This document shows positions 10,953 through 24,213 of a stretch of DNA of 64,000 nt, piece after piece. Location of the stretch: contig NC_086384.1 in assembly GCF_036588685.1 (NCBI RefSeq), positions 58,634,110 to 58,698,109 of the forward strand. The letters are read 5' to 3'. Source of the stretch: Mytilus trossulus. Lineage: Eukaryota; Mollusca; Bivalvia; Mytilida; Mytilidae. The translations under genes and the position numbers were made by a program. The notes beneath the pieces are model-generated. The model saw only the letters and a list, made by a program, of their open reading frames with translations. It ran no database searches and was not told the DNA's origin. Position 1 is the first letter of the stretch. Every line of letters starts with the position of its first letter.

Positions 10953-13900
10953 AAAACCTCTTTTCATGATATACGTGGCAAGGTTATAGTCTCATTGGCG
11001 TATATTCCATATCTTTTTTAATATCAGTGTCGTAAGGGTCTAGAGTCTCATTGACGTACATTCCATATCTTTTTTAATATCTGTGTCGTAAGGGTATAGT
11101 CTCAGTGACGTATATTCAACCTCTTTTCATGATATGCAAATGTACGTGGCAAGCTTATAGTTCTCATTGATGTATACCCAATATCTTTTTTTTTATCATA
11201 TGTGTTGGAAGGATATAGTCTCATTGACGTATCTTTCATATGTTTCAATTATCTGCGTCATAAGGGTATAGTCTAAGTGACGTACATTCAACCTCTTTTC
11301 TCTATATACGTGGCAATGTTATACATTTTAGTCTCATTGACGTATATTCCATATCTTTTTATTATCTGCGTCGTAAGGGTATAGTCTCATTGACCTATAT
11401 TCAACCTCTTTTCATGATATACGTGGCAAGATTATAGTCTCATTGATGTATACTCAATATTTTTTATTATATTTTTCGTAAGGGTATAGTCTCATTGACA
11501 TATATTCCATATCTTTTTATTATCTGCATCGTAAGGGTATGGTCTCATTGACGTACATTCAACCTCTTTTCATGATATACGTGGCAAGGTTATAGTCTCA
11601 TTGATGTATACTCCATATCTTTTTTATCATCTGTGCCTTAAGGGTGTAGTTTCATTGGCGTATATTCCATATCTTTTTTTTTATTGTCAGTGTCGTTAGG
11701 GTCTATCGTCTGATTGACGTATATTCCATATCTTTCTAGTATCTTTGTCGTAAGAATATAATCTCATTGACGTACATTCTATATGTTTTTACTATCTGTG
11801 TCATAAGGGTATGGTCTCAGTGACGAACATTACATATCTTTTCATCATCAGCTTCGTAAGGGTATAGTCTCAGTGACGTATACATGTATTCAACCTCTGT
11901 TAATGATATACGTGGCACGCTTATACTCTCATTGATGTATACCCAATATCGTTTTTTTTATTATCTGCGTCGTAAGGGTATAGTCTAAGTGACGTACATT
12001 CAACCTCTTTTCTGTATATACGTGGCAATGTTATAGTCTCATTGATGAATACTCCATATCTTTTTTATAATCTGCGTCATAAGGTTATAGTCTCATTGAC
12101 GTGCATTCAACATCTTTTCATGATATACGTGGCAAAGTTATATTTTCATTGATGTATACTCCATATCTTTTGTTATTATATTTGTCGTAAGGGTATAGTC
12201 TCGTTGACATATATTCCATATCTTTTTATTATCTGCGTCGTAAGGGTATAGTTTCAGTGACGTATGTTCAACCTCTTTGCATGACATACGTAGCAAGGTT
12301 ATACATGTGTGTAGTCTCATTGATGTATACTCCATATGTTTATATTACATTTGTCGTAAGGGTATAGTCTCATTGACATATATTGCATATATTAGTTTCA
12401 GTGACGTACATTCAACCTCTATTCATGATATATGTGGCAAGGTTATAGTCTAATTAATGCATACTCCATATCTTTTTATTTTTGTGTCGTAAGGGTATAG
12501 TCTCATTGGAGTATATTTCATATCTTCTTTTATTATCAGTGTCGTAAGGGTCTAGAGTCTCATTGACAACTATTCCATATCTTTCTATTATCTGTGTCGT
12601 AAGTGTTAGGGTCTATCGTCTCATTGACGTATATTCCATATCTTTCTATTATCTTTGTCGTAAGTGTTAGGGTCTATCGTCTCATTGACGTATATTCCAT
12701 ATCTTTCTATTATCTTTGTCGTAAGTGTTAGGGTCTAACGTCTCATTGACGTATATTCCATATCTTTCTATTATCTTTGTCGTAAGAATATAATCTCATT
12801 GACGTTCATTCTATATGTTTTTACTATCTGTGTCATCAGTGTATGGTCTCAGTGACGAACATTACATATCTTTTTATTATCAACGTCGTAAGGGTAAAGT
12901 CTCAGTGACGTATATTCAACCTCTTTTCATGATATACGTGGCACGCTTATACTCTCATTGATGTATACCCAATATCTTGTGTATTATCTGTGTTGGAAGG
13001 ATATAGTCTCATTGACGTATATTCCATATCATTTAATAACTGCGTCATAAGGGTATAGTCTAAGTGACGTACATTCAACCTCTTTTTTGTATGTACATGG
13101 CGATGTTATAGTCTCATTGATGTATACTCCATATCTTTTTTATAATCTGCGTCGTAAGGTTATAGTTTCATTGACGTACATTCAACCTCTTTTCATGATA
13201 TACGTGGCAAAGTTATAGTCTCATTGATGTATACTCCATATCTTTTTCATTATATTTGTCGTAAGGGTATAGTCTTACATACATATATTCCATATCTTTT
13301 TATTATGTTCGTCGTAAGGGTATAGTTTCAGTGACGTATGTTCAACCTCTTTTCATGAAATACGTAGCAAGGTTTTACATGTGTGTAGTCTCATTGATGT
13401 ATACTCCATATGTTTTAATTACATTTGTCGTAAGGGTATAGTCTCATTGGCGTATATTCAACCTCTTTTCATGATATACGTGGCAAGGCTATAGTCTAAT
13501 TGATGTATATTACATATCTTTTTATATATCTGTGTCGTAAGGGTGTAGTTTCATTGGCGTATATTCCATATCTTTTTTATTATCAGTGGCGTGAGGGTCT
13601 ATCGTCTCATTGACGTATATTCCATATCTTTCTATTACCTTTGTCGTAAAGATATAGTCTCATTGACGTATATTCCATATTTTTTTTATTTTTCTGCGTC
13701 ATAAGGGTATAGTCTAAGTGACGTACATTCAACCTCTTTTCTCTATATACGTAACAGTGTTATAGTCTCATTGACGTATATTCCATATCTTTTTTATTAT
13801 CTGCATCGTAAGGGTATAGTTTCATTGACGTACATTCAACCTCTTTTCATGATATACGTGGCAATGTTATAGTCTCATTGACGTATATTCCATATCTTTT

Positions 13901-16900
13901 TTATTATCTGCGTCGTAAGGATATAGTCTCATTGACCTACATTCCATATCTTTTTACTATCTGTGTCATAAGGGTATGGTCTCAGTGACGAACATTACAT
14001 ATCTTTTCATTATCAGCGTCGTAAGGGTAAAGTCTCAGTGACGTATATTCAACCTTATTTCATGATATACGTGGCACCCTTATAGTCTCATTGATGTATA
14101 CCCAATATCTTTTTTTATTATCTGTGTTTGAAGGATATAGTTTCATTGACGTATATTCCATATCATTTAATTATCTGCGTCATAAGGGTATAGTCTAAGT
14201 GACGTACATTCAACCTCTTTTCTGTATATACGTGGCAATGTTATAGTCTCATTGATGTATACTCCATAACTTTTTTATAATCTGCGTCGAAAGGTTATAG
14301 TTTCATTGACGTACATTCAACCTCTTTTCATGATATACGTGGCAATGTTATAGTCTCATTGATGTATACTCCATATCTTTTTTATAATCTGCGTCGTAAG
14401 GTTATAGTTTCATTGACGTACATTCAACCTCATTTCATGATATACGTGGCACGCTTATAGTCTCATTGATGTATACCCAATATCTTTTTTTATTATCTTT
14501 GTCGTAAGGATATAGTCTCATTGACGTAAATTCCATATCTTTTTACTATCTGTGTCATAAGGGTATAGTCTCATTGACGTATATTCAACCTCTGTTCATG
14601 ATATACGTGGCACGCTTATAGTATGTATACTCCATATCTTTTTTTATTATATTTATCGTAAGGGTATAGTCTCATTGACATATATTCCATATCTTTTTAT
14701 TATATGCGTCGTAAGGGTATAGTTTCAGTGACGTATGTTGGACCTTTTTTCATGAAATACGTAGCAAGGTTTTACGTGTGTGTAGTCTCATTGATGTATA
14801 CTCCATATGTTTTCATTACATTTGTCATAAGAATATAATCTCATTGGCGTATATTCCATATCTTTTTACTATCTGTGTCATAAGGGTATGGTCTCAGTGA
14901 CGAACATTACATATCTTTGCATCATCAGCTTCGTAAGGATATAGTCTCCATGACGTATATTCAACCTCTGTTAATGATATACGTGGCACGCTTATAGTCT
15001 CATTGATGTATACCCAATATCTTTTTTTATAATCCGTGTTGGTAGGATATAGTTTCATTGACGTATATTCCATATCATTTAATTATCTGCGTCATAAGGG
15101 TATAGTCGTAGTGACGTACATTCAACCTCTTTTCTGTATATACGTGGCAATGTTATAGTCTCATTGATGTATACTCCATATCTTTTTTATAATCTGCGTC
15201 GTAAGGTTATAGTTTCATTGACGTACATTCAACCTCTTTTCATGATATACGTGGCAAGGTTATAGTCTCACTGATGTATACTCCATATCTTGTTTTATTA
15301 TATTTGTCGTAAGGGTATAGTCTCATTGACATATATTCCATATCTTTTTATTATCTGCGTCGTAAGGGTATAGTTTCAGTGACGTATGTTCAACCTCTTT
15401 TCATGAAATACGTAGCAAGGTTTTACATGTTTGTAGTCTCATTGATGTATACTCCATATGTTTTTATGACATTTGTCGTAAGGGTATAGTCTCATTGGCG
15501 TATATTCCATATCTTTTTTTTATTATCAGTGTCGTAAAGGTCTAGAATTTCATTGACAACTGTTCCTACCTTTCTATTATATTTGTCGTAAGGATATAGT
15601 TTCATTGATGTACATTCAACCTCTTTTCATGATATACGTGGCAAGGTTAAAGTCTCATTAATGTATAATCCTTTTTTTTATATTATATTTGTCGTAAGGG
15701 TATAGTCTCATTAACATATATTCCATATCTTTATATTATCTGCGTCGTAATGGTATAGTTTCAGTGACGTATTGTCAACCTCTTTTCATGATGTACGTGG
15801 CAAGGTTATAGTTTCATTGATGTATACTCCATATCTTTTTTTATTATATTTGTCGTAAGGGTATAGTCTCATTGACATATATTCCATATCTTTTTATTAT
15901 CTGCGTCGTAAGGGTATAGTTTCAGTGACGTATGTTCAACCTTTTTTCATGAAATACGTAGCAAGGTTTTACATGTGTGTAGTCTCATTGATGTATACTC
16001 CATATGTTTTTATGACATTTGTCGTAAGGGTATAGTCTCATTGGCGTATATTCCATATCTTTTTTTTATTATCAGTGTCGTAAAGGTCTAGAATTTCATT
16101 GACAACTGTTCCTAGCTTTCTATTATCTTTGTCGTAAGGATATAGTCTCATTGACGTACATTCCATATCTGTTTACTATCTCTGTCATAAAGATATGGTA
16201 TCAGTGACGAACATTACATATCTTTTTATTATCAGCGTCGTAAGGGTAAAGTTTCAGTGACGTATATTCAACCTCTGTTCATGATATAAGTGGCACGCTT
16301 ATAGTCCCATTGATATATACCCAATATGTTTTTTTATTATCTGTGTTAGAAGGATATAGTCTCATTGACGTATATTCCATATCATTTAATTATCTGCGTC
16401 ATAAGGGTATAGTCTAATTGACGTACATTCAACCTCTTTTCTGTATATACGTGGCAATGTTATAGTCTCATTGATGTATACTCCATATCTTTTTTATAAT
16501 CTGCGTCGTAAGGTTATAGTTTCATTGACGTACATTCAACCTCTTTTCATGATATACGTGGCAAGGTTATAGTCTCATTGATGTATACTCCATATCTTTT
16601 TTTTATTATATTTGTCGTAAGGGTATAGTCTCATTAACATATATTCCATATCTTTTTATTATCTGCGTCGTAATGGTATAGTTTCAGTGACGTATGTTCA
16701 ACCTCTTTTCATGATATACGTGGCAATGTTATAGTCTCATTGATGTATACTCCATATCTTTTTTTATTATATTTGTCGTAAGGGTATAGTCTCATTGACA
16801 TATATTCCATATCTTTTTATCATCTGCGTTGTAAGGGTATAGTTTCAGTGACGTATGTTCAACCTCTTTTCATGATATACGTGGCAAGGTTATAGTCTCA

Positions 16901-18675
16901 TTGATGTATACTCCATATCTTTTTTTATTATATTTGTCGTAAGGATATAGTTTCATTGACGTACATTCAACCTCTTTTCATGATATACGTGGCAAGGTTA
17001 AAGTCTCATTAATGTATACTCCTTTTTTTATATTATATTTGACGTAAGGGTATAGTCTCATTGACATATATTCCATATCTTTATATTATCTTAGTCGTAA
17101 TGGTATAGTTTCAGTGACGTATGTTCAACCTCTTTTCATGATGTACGTGGCAAGGTTATAGTTTCATTGATGTATACTCCATATCTTTTTTTATTATATT
17201 TGTCGTAAGGGTATAGTCTCATTGACATATATTCCATATCTTTTTATTATCTGCGTCGTAAGGGTATAGTTTCAGTGACGTATGTTCAAACTTTTTTCAT
17301 GAAATACGTAGCAAGGTTTTACATGTGTGTAGTCTCATTGATGTATACTCCATATGTTTTCATGACATTTGTCGTAAGGGTATAGTCTCATTGGCGTATA
17401 TTCCATATCTTTTTTTTATTATCAGTGTCGTAAAGGTCTAGAATTTCATTGACAACTGTTCCTAGCTTTCTATTATCTTTGTCGTAAGGATATAGTCTCA
17501 TTGACGTACATTCCATATCTTTTTACTATCTGTGTCATAAGGATATGGTCTCAGTGACGAACATTACATATCTTTTTATTACCAGCGTCGTAAGGGTAAA
17601 GTCTCAGTGACGTATATTCAACCTTTGTTTATGATATATAAGTGGCACGCTTATAGTCCCATTGATATATACCCAATATGTTTTTTTATTATCTGTGTTG
17701 GAAGGATATAGTCTCATTGACGTATATTCCATATCATTTAATTATCTTCGTCATAAGGGTATAGTCTAATTGACGTACATTCAACCTCTTTTCTGTATAT
17801 ACGTGACAATGTTATAGTCTCATTGATGTATACTCCATATCTTGTTTGTAATCTGCGTCGTAAGGTTATAGTTTCATTGACGTACATTCAACCTCTTTTC
17901 ATGATATACGTGGCAAAGTTATAGTCTCATTGATGTATACTCCATATCTTTTTTATTATATTTGTCGTAAGGGTATAGTCTCATTGACATATATTCCATA
18001 TCTTTTTATTATCTGCGTCGTAAGGGTATAGTCTCATTGGCGTACATTCAACCTTTTTTCATGATATTAGTGGCAAGGTTATAGTCTCATTGGTGTATAC
18101 TCCATATCTTGTGTATTATATTTGTCGTAAAAATATAGTCTCATTGACATATATTCCATATCTTTTTATTATCTGCGTCGTAAGGGTATAGTTTCAGTGA
18201 CGTATATTCAACCTCTTTTTATGACATATGTAGCAAGGTTATACATGTGTGTAGTCTCCTTGATGTATATTCCATATGTTTTTTATTATATTTGTCGTAA
18301 GGGTATAGTCGCATTGACATATATTCCATATCTTAGTTTCAGTGACGTACATTCAACCTCTTTTCATGATATATGTGGTATGGTTATAGTCTCATTGATG
18401 TATAATCCATATCTTTTTTATTTTGTGTCGTAAGGGTATAGTCTAATTGGCGTATTTTCCATATCTTTTTTTTTATTATCAGTGTCGTAAGGGTCTAGAG
18501 TCTCATTGACAACTATTCCATATCTTTCTATTATGTTTGTTGTAAGTTTATAGTTTCATTGACGTACATTCCATATCTTTTCATTATCTGGGTTGCAAGG
18601 GTATAGTTTCAGTGCGGTACATTCAATAGCTTTGTATTATCTGCGTCCTAAGGACATAGTTTCAGTGACGTACAT
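10953..18675 (+). repeat. 53-bp satellite array, block 2 (homogeneous core)
   Basis: This continues block 1. The three-monomer unit is clearest here: 'ATGTATACTC' occurs at 16581, 16743 and 16904, a period of 161-162 bases. Longer copies are also present. The irregular segment 'GAATTTCATTGACAACTGTT' with its flanks recurs near 15540, 16091 and 17441, about 550 and 1350 bases apart. High local identity implies recent unequal exchange. Small open frames at 12138, 18197 and 18593 are by-products. Every monomer of the main type carries TGACGTA. Confidence 0.95.
12603..12785 (+). repeat. Three near-identical 61-bp monomers
   Basis: 'GTGTTAGGGTCTATCGTCTC' recurs at 12603, 12664 and 12725 (the last has TAACG), exactly 61 bases apart, with nearly identical sequence between. 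The extra bases over the usual 53 are the inserted 'TGTTAGGGTC' stretch. This is a very local, recent amplification inside the array. Confidence 0.85.
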
Positions 18676-19426
18676 CGCGGGTAGGTTAATGCGGTTTCAA
18701 ATCATTTTTGACGATTTTAGTCGATTGCATCGAAATCTCATCTATTACGTCATTTTCGAAACTATTCGAATTTTGATTGGCTAGATCGGACGTTGGGAGA
18801 ATTTGATATGGAGTGGTGATTTTTTGGCTACACCGAGATCAAAGATTTATCAACTTGTTGTTTTTTCGACAACATCATTGCGACATTTGCAATATCTTCA
18901 AACATGACCGTTGTTCCCTTGAACACTTACAGTTTTGAGTAAGAAAATCGCCAAAAACTAAGATTCATCAACGTCCATGTTTAGCTTGTCACGTCACACT
19001 CATTATCATCAGCTGTTGAGCACCTTGTCAAAGAAGTCGGCACATGGAAATCACAATGGAAAGGAGGATTTTGCATACATTTTGAGGTAAATACGTTGTA
19101 AATTGTAACTCTTTATCAACGGTACCCATTTCTTCTCATTGAATTTGTTGAAGTGAATCAAAACATTCATAATTCGTCATTTATTTCGATAACCGACGAC
19201 GAAAACCATTGACCTATGAATCAATCAATGAAGCAATAAAATTAGATAAATGGAAAAAATGCTCGGAGAAAGATTGTTTTAATATTAGTTATAGTACACA
19301 TGATTTTTCCCGATTTTTCCCATGCCAACTGTTACATAATAATTACCTCCCCCCTTTAATTCCCCCTTGGTTCAGTGTATGCAATAAATTAAAACTATTC
19401 ATTTATGTATAAATAGCTTCTTAACT

Positions 19427-19832
19427 TTGGTAGTAAGGCTTAGTCAATTTTTTTTATACTTTTATACACCACCCACACAAAGTCCACAAATGAACAGTGT
19501 TGGTGTTTTTACTAGTCCAAATAATTATGACGCCTTGGACGGCTATTTTATAAAGAAAAAATTTGGACGCCCTCCTGCGACAATGAGGCAACTAAAAAAA
19601 TCCAAATATAAAAATACCCTCAGAAGACGGCATGATTATCTGGACTAGTGTTTTTACATGTTAAACAAAGAATGACATTGCTTTATATGTTTAATGTTGT
19701 GTGCATGACTCGATATGTATGTTTTGTTATATTTGTTGTTATGCCGGTTTTAAAAGCTCTTCAGAGCTTATGTTCGTAATTGCTTGCTTATACCGACTCT
19801 AAATAAAGCTTTATGTCTTATTATGTCTTATG
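19427..19832 (+). mobile_element. Small basic ORF with LINE-like 3' tail
   Basis: A frame ending TAG at 19646-19648 has a basic C-terminus (KKKFGRPPATMRQLKKSK, then RRR and DYLD). About 150 bases later comes 'ACTCTAAATAAAGC' (AATAAA at 19802) and a short direct repeat of TTATGTCTTA, the layout of a retroelement 3' end. Eighteen bases inside it (19513-19530) recur exactly at 63883-63900, where further similarity follows. I do not recognise the protein. It may be the last part of a LINE ORF or a chance frame in a dispersed repeat. Confidence 0.35.
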
Positions 19833-20909
19833 TTTCAATTCAGAATTTATTTTTTTAATTGTGATTTAACTTAAGGATGAATGTTTATAAATATTAAACT
19901 TGGATTTGTTTCACAAATAGTATTTATATATTTATTGACATTTCTAAGTTTATGAGAAAAAAACAGTCACACAAAGACAAAGAAATTAAAAATGCATGTA
20001 CAAACAAATAAAAGGTACTATTAAGTCATATTTCATTTAACAGGCTACTGAGATTTTACAAAATAAGAGAATTGCCAATTTGGCTCTTCTCAGTTAATAT
20101 ATTATCTAATTTAATTTTTAGTTAAAGATATGAAAATTTTAAATTGATCACCACTTTCATTCAATTGACATTTTCAAGACTATTTAGTACTTGTAGGATT
20201 TGCTTGATAACTATTAAAATGTTATAATCCAAATAAGTGACTTTAAAATTTGTCAATCTACATTGATGTAAATGTTTCAATATCATACAGATTAAATACC
20301 TAACAGGTTTTTTTTTAATATTTGCCACTGGACGTTAAGCAACCAACAATCAATCTTTTTTTTTATATATCTCCTTTTAATATTGCCTATTTCCTACATG
20401 TTTTAAAAAAATCTTTTGGTGTGTTTATTGCTTTTAAAGTTTTGGTTATGCAATTTTATATTTGTCTTTTGCAGAATTTGTATTCACTGGGTTTTCTACT
20501 GCTTCCAAGTGACTTGACATGTAGGAAGTCTGCATTATCATGTAAGCATTCAAATATTATATTATTGTTACTGACACTTATTTTATAGTCACTTGAAGTG
20601 ATATGAAAGCTATCTAAAGATTAATTGCTTATGAGTTTAGATTAATCTGTCTTTAATTATATGTATGTGTTAAGAAAGTAAACAAACATGGCAATTATTT
20701 TATTACAAACATGTAAGTTTACTATTGGTTTTACCAACCAAAGCTGATACTAAGGGCTTAGGCTATTAAGCTTACTAAAATTTGATTATATTGAAGTTCT
20801 CTTTTTGTAACAGAACAAGAATAAGATGATTTTTATGTTCAAAATATTAATAACAGGGCACTTTTAGAGCATATTAATCAAGTACAATGATTGAAGTAAT
20901 AAATAGTAT

Positions 20910-20986
20910 GCATATATATACTAGTATGTATAGCAATGGGGCTTATATTATAAGCCCCATTGCTATACATAATAGTATATATATGC
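20910..20986. repeat. Near-perfect 77-bp palindrome
   Basis: Bases 20910-20947 pair with 20949-20986 with a single mismatch around a one-base centre at 20948. The centre reads GGGCTTATATTATAAGCCC and the outer arms are ATGCTATACAT and TATATATGC type. It would extrude as a hairpin with a stem of about 38 bp. Confidence 0.9.
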
Positions 20987-23285
20987 AAAATTAAATATAT
21001 TGTGTATAATAATATCATTTTTTTTGCAGGATTTTAAGATAAATGAGAAACAATGGCTACTTCCAATACAATAGCACATTTGATAAAATGAATAAGACAC
21101 AAGGACTGCACTTGTCATTCTAAGGAAGATCAACAAATGAAACACAAACAAGGATATTATTTTCATATTAGATTCCTGTACATGAGATATAAAGAGAAAA
21201 TTAATTTTCCTGAAAAGACTCTTTACTAATATACATATGTGTGACAAAATGAATGGAATCAAGACTGTTTTAACTGTGCTCAAAGGAATACAAATTAGAA
21301 GTTAATTGACTGTATTAAAAATAAGTAAGAACAACATTTGCTGTATGAAAAAGCAGGTTCAACAAAAGGAAATAGGTTGAAATGAATGAATAACTAACTG
21401 CAATGATTCTGGAACATGTGTTTAATTCATGATCATTAGAGGAAAAAATTATAAGATAGTGGAATACATATAGTATGTGATATTGTGTCCTAATTATCAC
21501 TGAGGAGGGGATGTTTCACAGAACTTTTACTTCATAAATGTGTCACTGTGTACAAATAGTGATTTCATTGGGCAGATAAAGTATATTTAGCTGTGCTCCA
21601 TGGAATATTAAAATCAAAATTATTAATATTGTTTATTAATAATAATGTGAAACAAACGCAAAAGTATTAGGAATGATGAAATGTTTTTACATACAAATTA
21701 GAAAATAGATTCATCGATAGGATCACCCATTCCCTAATTTCTATGATTGTGAAACATGTTTTATAATAAAAACAAAAAAATCTATGTTATTTGGTTATGA
21801 TGGTAAGTTGTGACACATAGAAAAACATACATTTTGTAGCACATGAAGTAAAATAAGTCATGTTGGCTGCATTTAATACACAATTTCAAATCAATCAATC
21901 AGTGAATGTATATTTTAAATAACTTGGGTTAAATGAAACAACTTTGAGATTGCCCTGTAGTGTTTTCTGTCAGACATTGATCATATAATCCCTTACAAAA
22001 GCATTCACTCCACCTTTTTAAGAAAGTACCAAATTATTCTTATTGAAGAGCAATTATCAATAATTCAATTATCTAATTACATGAAGCTTAAAAAGATGAT
22101 ATATATTATAACTTGAACTTTTCAACATGGTTTAAACTGATGTCTGCTAGTTTTATGCTGTTTATCCTTAAAAAAAACACCTCATTGATGGTTAGCATTG
22201 CAGTTATAAAAGATAATATATTATATTGTTATAAATAAAATATAGATAATTAAAACAGATGTCTAAGTTCATGATTTTTTTTAATGTATACAGATGTGGG
22301 CCACAGATACATAAATTGGGGACTGAAAGGAGGGGGGGGGGGGGGGGGTGAGGGGGTCAATTAGTTGTTAAGAGAATTTTTGTTAATTATTTTTTATTCA
22401 AATAGCACCTTAAAAAGAAGGCACAGATTACAGCTGATTTCCTATTGCATGTAGAGCAAGACTTTAGTTACCTTGTTTGCTTTTTTGTATATATTGTACA
22501 ATGATAATTTAAATAACATCCAATTGAATTTAACTTTAATATTTACAAGTTTGTCTATATTTATTGTTTGAAGATGACAATCTTAAGTGCTTTAAGCTTG
22601 GGTAAATGTTTATACAAATAAAAAAAGCAGGCCAACCAAACTTTTGCTCTACAAGCTTTAGGCAATTAGCTGAAAAAGAAAATATTCTGCAGTTTTAGAA
22701 TATTTTATTCTCATAAACTAAATACAATACAGAGATAATGGTACATATATATACATACATAGAATTAATACATGTTCTGGAGTTTTAAGTATGCTTGAAT
22801 GAGACACAGAATGTTCATTGAATGTGTACATGGTGTAAAGGGAAATCAATGTGTGATGAAAATGTTTAAGGATTTGAAATATAATTAGATTTCCATTAGC
22901 TCTTGGAATATCATATTTGGTATAAATTCATTTAATAGTCCCATACTTACTGACCATCATAAGGTTTTTTTTATGAAATCAACATCTATTTTTCTTGAAC
23001 TATGTTTTCTATCAGTATGTGGTAATTAAATTTATTGAGAGAAAAATAAGCAGGACATTGAATATATATTCCAAGCTGTCATTATATATGGTGTGATTGC
23101 CACTGTGACCAACGACTGCATGATGTACAGTGTATGGGTCTGTATGACTTATGAAGAATGAGAAAGATTCAAGATTTTATTGTACACTCTGACAGTTTAC
23201 ACTGTTACAAGAGGCAAAACCCAAACATGAGAGGCATGATCTCATCTGACAAAATAGGAAACACAATTCAAAGAACTATCTGATT
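20987..23285. other. AT-rich interior of the 5.5-kb insertion, no gene
   Basis: I see no supported gene here. The two minus-strand frames (20963-21283, 21315-21500) are hydrophobic, low-complexity translations without recognisable motifs or convincing splice sites. A G homopolymer interrupted by A and T lies at about 22331-22356. Confidence 0.5.
22331..22356 (+). repeat. G-rich homopolymer tract
   Basis: A run of about 19 G followed by TGAGGGGG. It could form a G-quadruplex on the plus strand. Length is likely to vary between individuals and assemblies. Confidence 0.85.
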
Positions 23286-23679
23286 GATTGAATGGTGTTT
23301 AATAACACTTCCCGCACGGTTGTGCGAATACACGGAGGTCATGGTTTATTGGTAGATAAAGCTAGTGTCCGTAGAAAAATTCCGTACATAATTTTTTGGC
23401 CAAAAAATACCAAACAGAAAGAAAAGGGGCTTCATACCAAGCCGATGTGTATTATAATCATTCTGATCTACTGTCCGAGTACAATATATATTTCTTTTAT
23501 TAAATAAATTGGTTATGGAGAAGATGCAACAAAAAGTACATTTAAATAAAGATCAGCAACAATTATTACCCGATGACTGAAAATTTTATTTCTATTTACA
23601 GAATTACTTCCCTTTGAAAGTCACTTGTGCGTTTGTAAACAATGACGGACCCGAAAACTTATGAAACAAGTTAACTTTG

Positions 23680-23987
23680 ACTCAAAAGTGCTAGCGTGTA
23701 GAAATGATGAATTTTCGATTCTAATTAACGTACAGAAAGCTGAATATTAATATTTTACGAAAACTGCTACTCGGTTCATGTTGTTTATTCTGTTTAAGTG
23801 TTAGACGATGTAATATCTGAAGGTCATAGTATTTTTGGCGCAATTAAGTCGAAAATCTCCGTTTATTTAATTAATCTTTTCATTCAAAGGAAGCGAGTAG
23901 CACTTTTCTAATACTTTGGTATATAAGCTATCCACATATAACAATACTTAAAAAAACAAGAGTGTCTACACGCTAGCACTTTTGAGT
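23680..23987. mobile_element. MITE-like inverted repeat, ~308 bp
   Basis: A perfect 23-base inverted repeat (ACTCAAAAGTGCTAGCGTGT plus AGA at 23681-23703, reversed at about 23964-23986) bounds about 260 bases. Inside, GCTACTCG and CGAGTAGC form a second inverted pair, so much of the segment could fold back. No clear target duplication. It is nested in the 5.5-kb insertion. Confidence 0.6.
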
Positions 23988-24213
23988 TTACTGTTTACAT
24001 GTTTATAAAAAGATTTTGAGTGTCACGTGATAACCACGTGATAATTTGAGAATGTTATCTTTGAAAACGAAAATTTATATTGTCAACATACTAGCAAAAC
24101 TAAAATATATAACACATTACACTAACAACGAGTCAAAAAGTCTTTTTATTAAAAGTTAAAATTTAAGTATCATTTTTTCATTTTTTTTAAAATACAGCAT
24201 TAACATACCCGCG

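Larger units (their letters stand above)
18676..24213. mobile_element. 5.5-kb TIR-bounded insertion in the satellite
   Basis: The left end CGCGGGTAGGTTAATGCGG and the inverted right end CGCGGGTATGTTAATGCTG match at 17 of 19 bases and sit exactly where satellite sequence stops and restarts. The flanks are TACAT (18671-18675) and TGCAT (24214-24218), a probable 5-bp target duplication with one change. Interior frames are all short, so no transposase can be named. The interior contains other repeats: a LINE-like tail near 19650-19832, a palindrome at 20910, a G-run at 22331 and a nested inverted repeat at 23680. It could be a decayed autonomous element or a non-autonomous one. The superfamily was not determined. 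Confidence 0.65.

Noticed and set aside
6796..18675. Possible CRISPR or minisatellite gene array in the 53-bp repeats
   Set aside because: No spacers and no open frame. It is a head-to-tail satellite with higher-order units.
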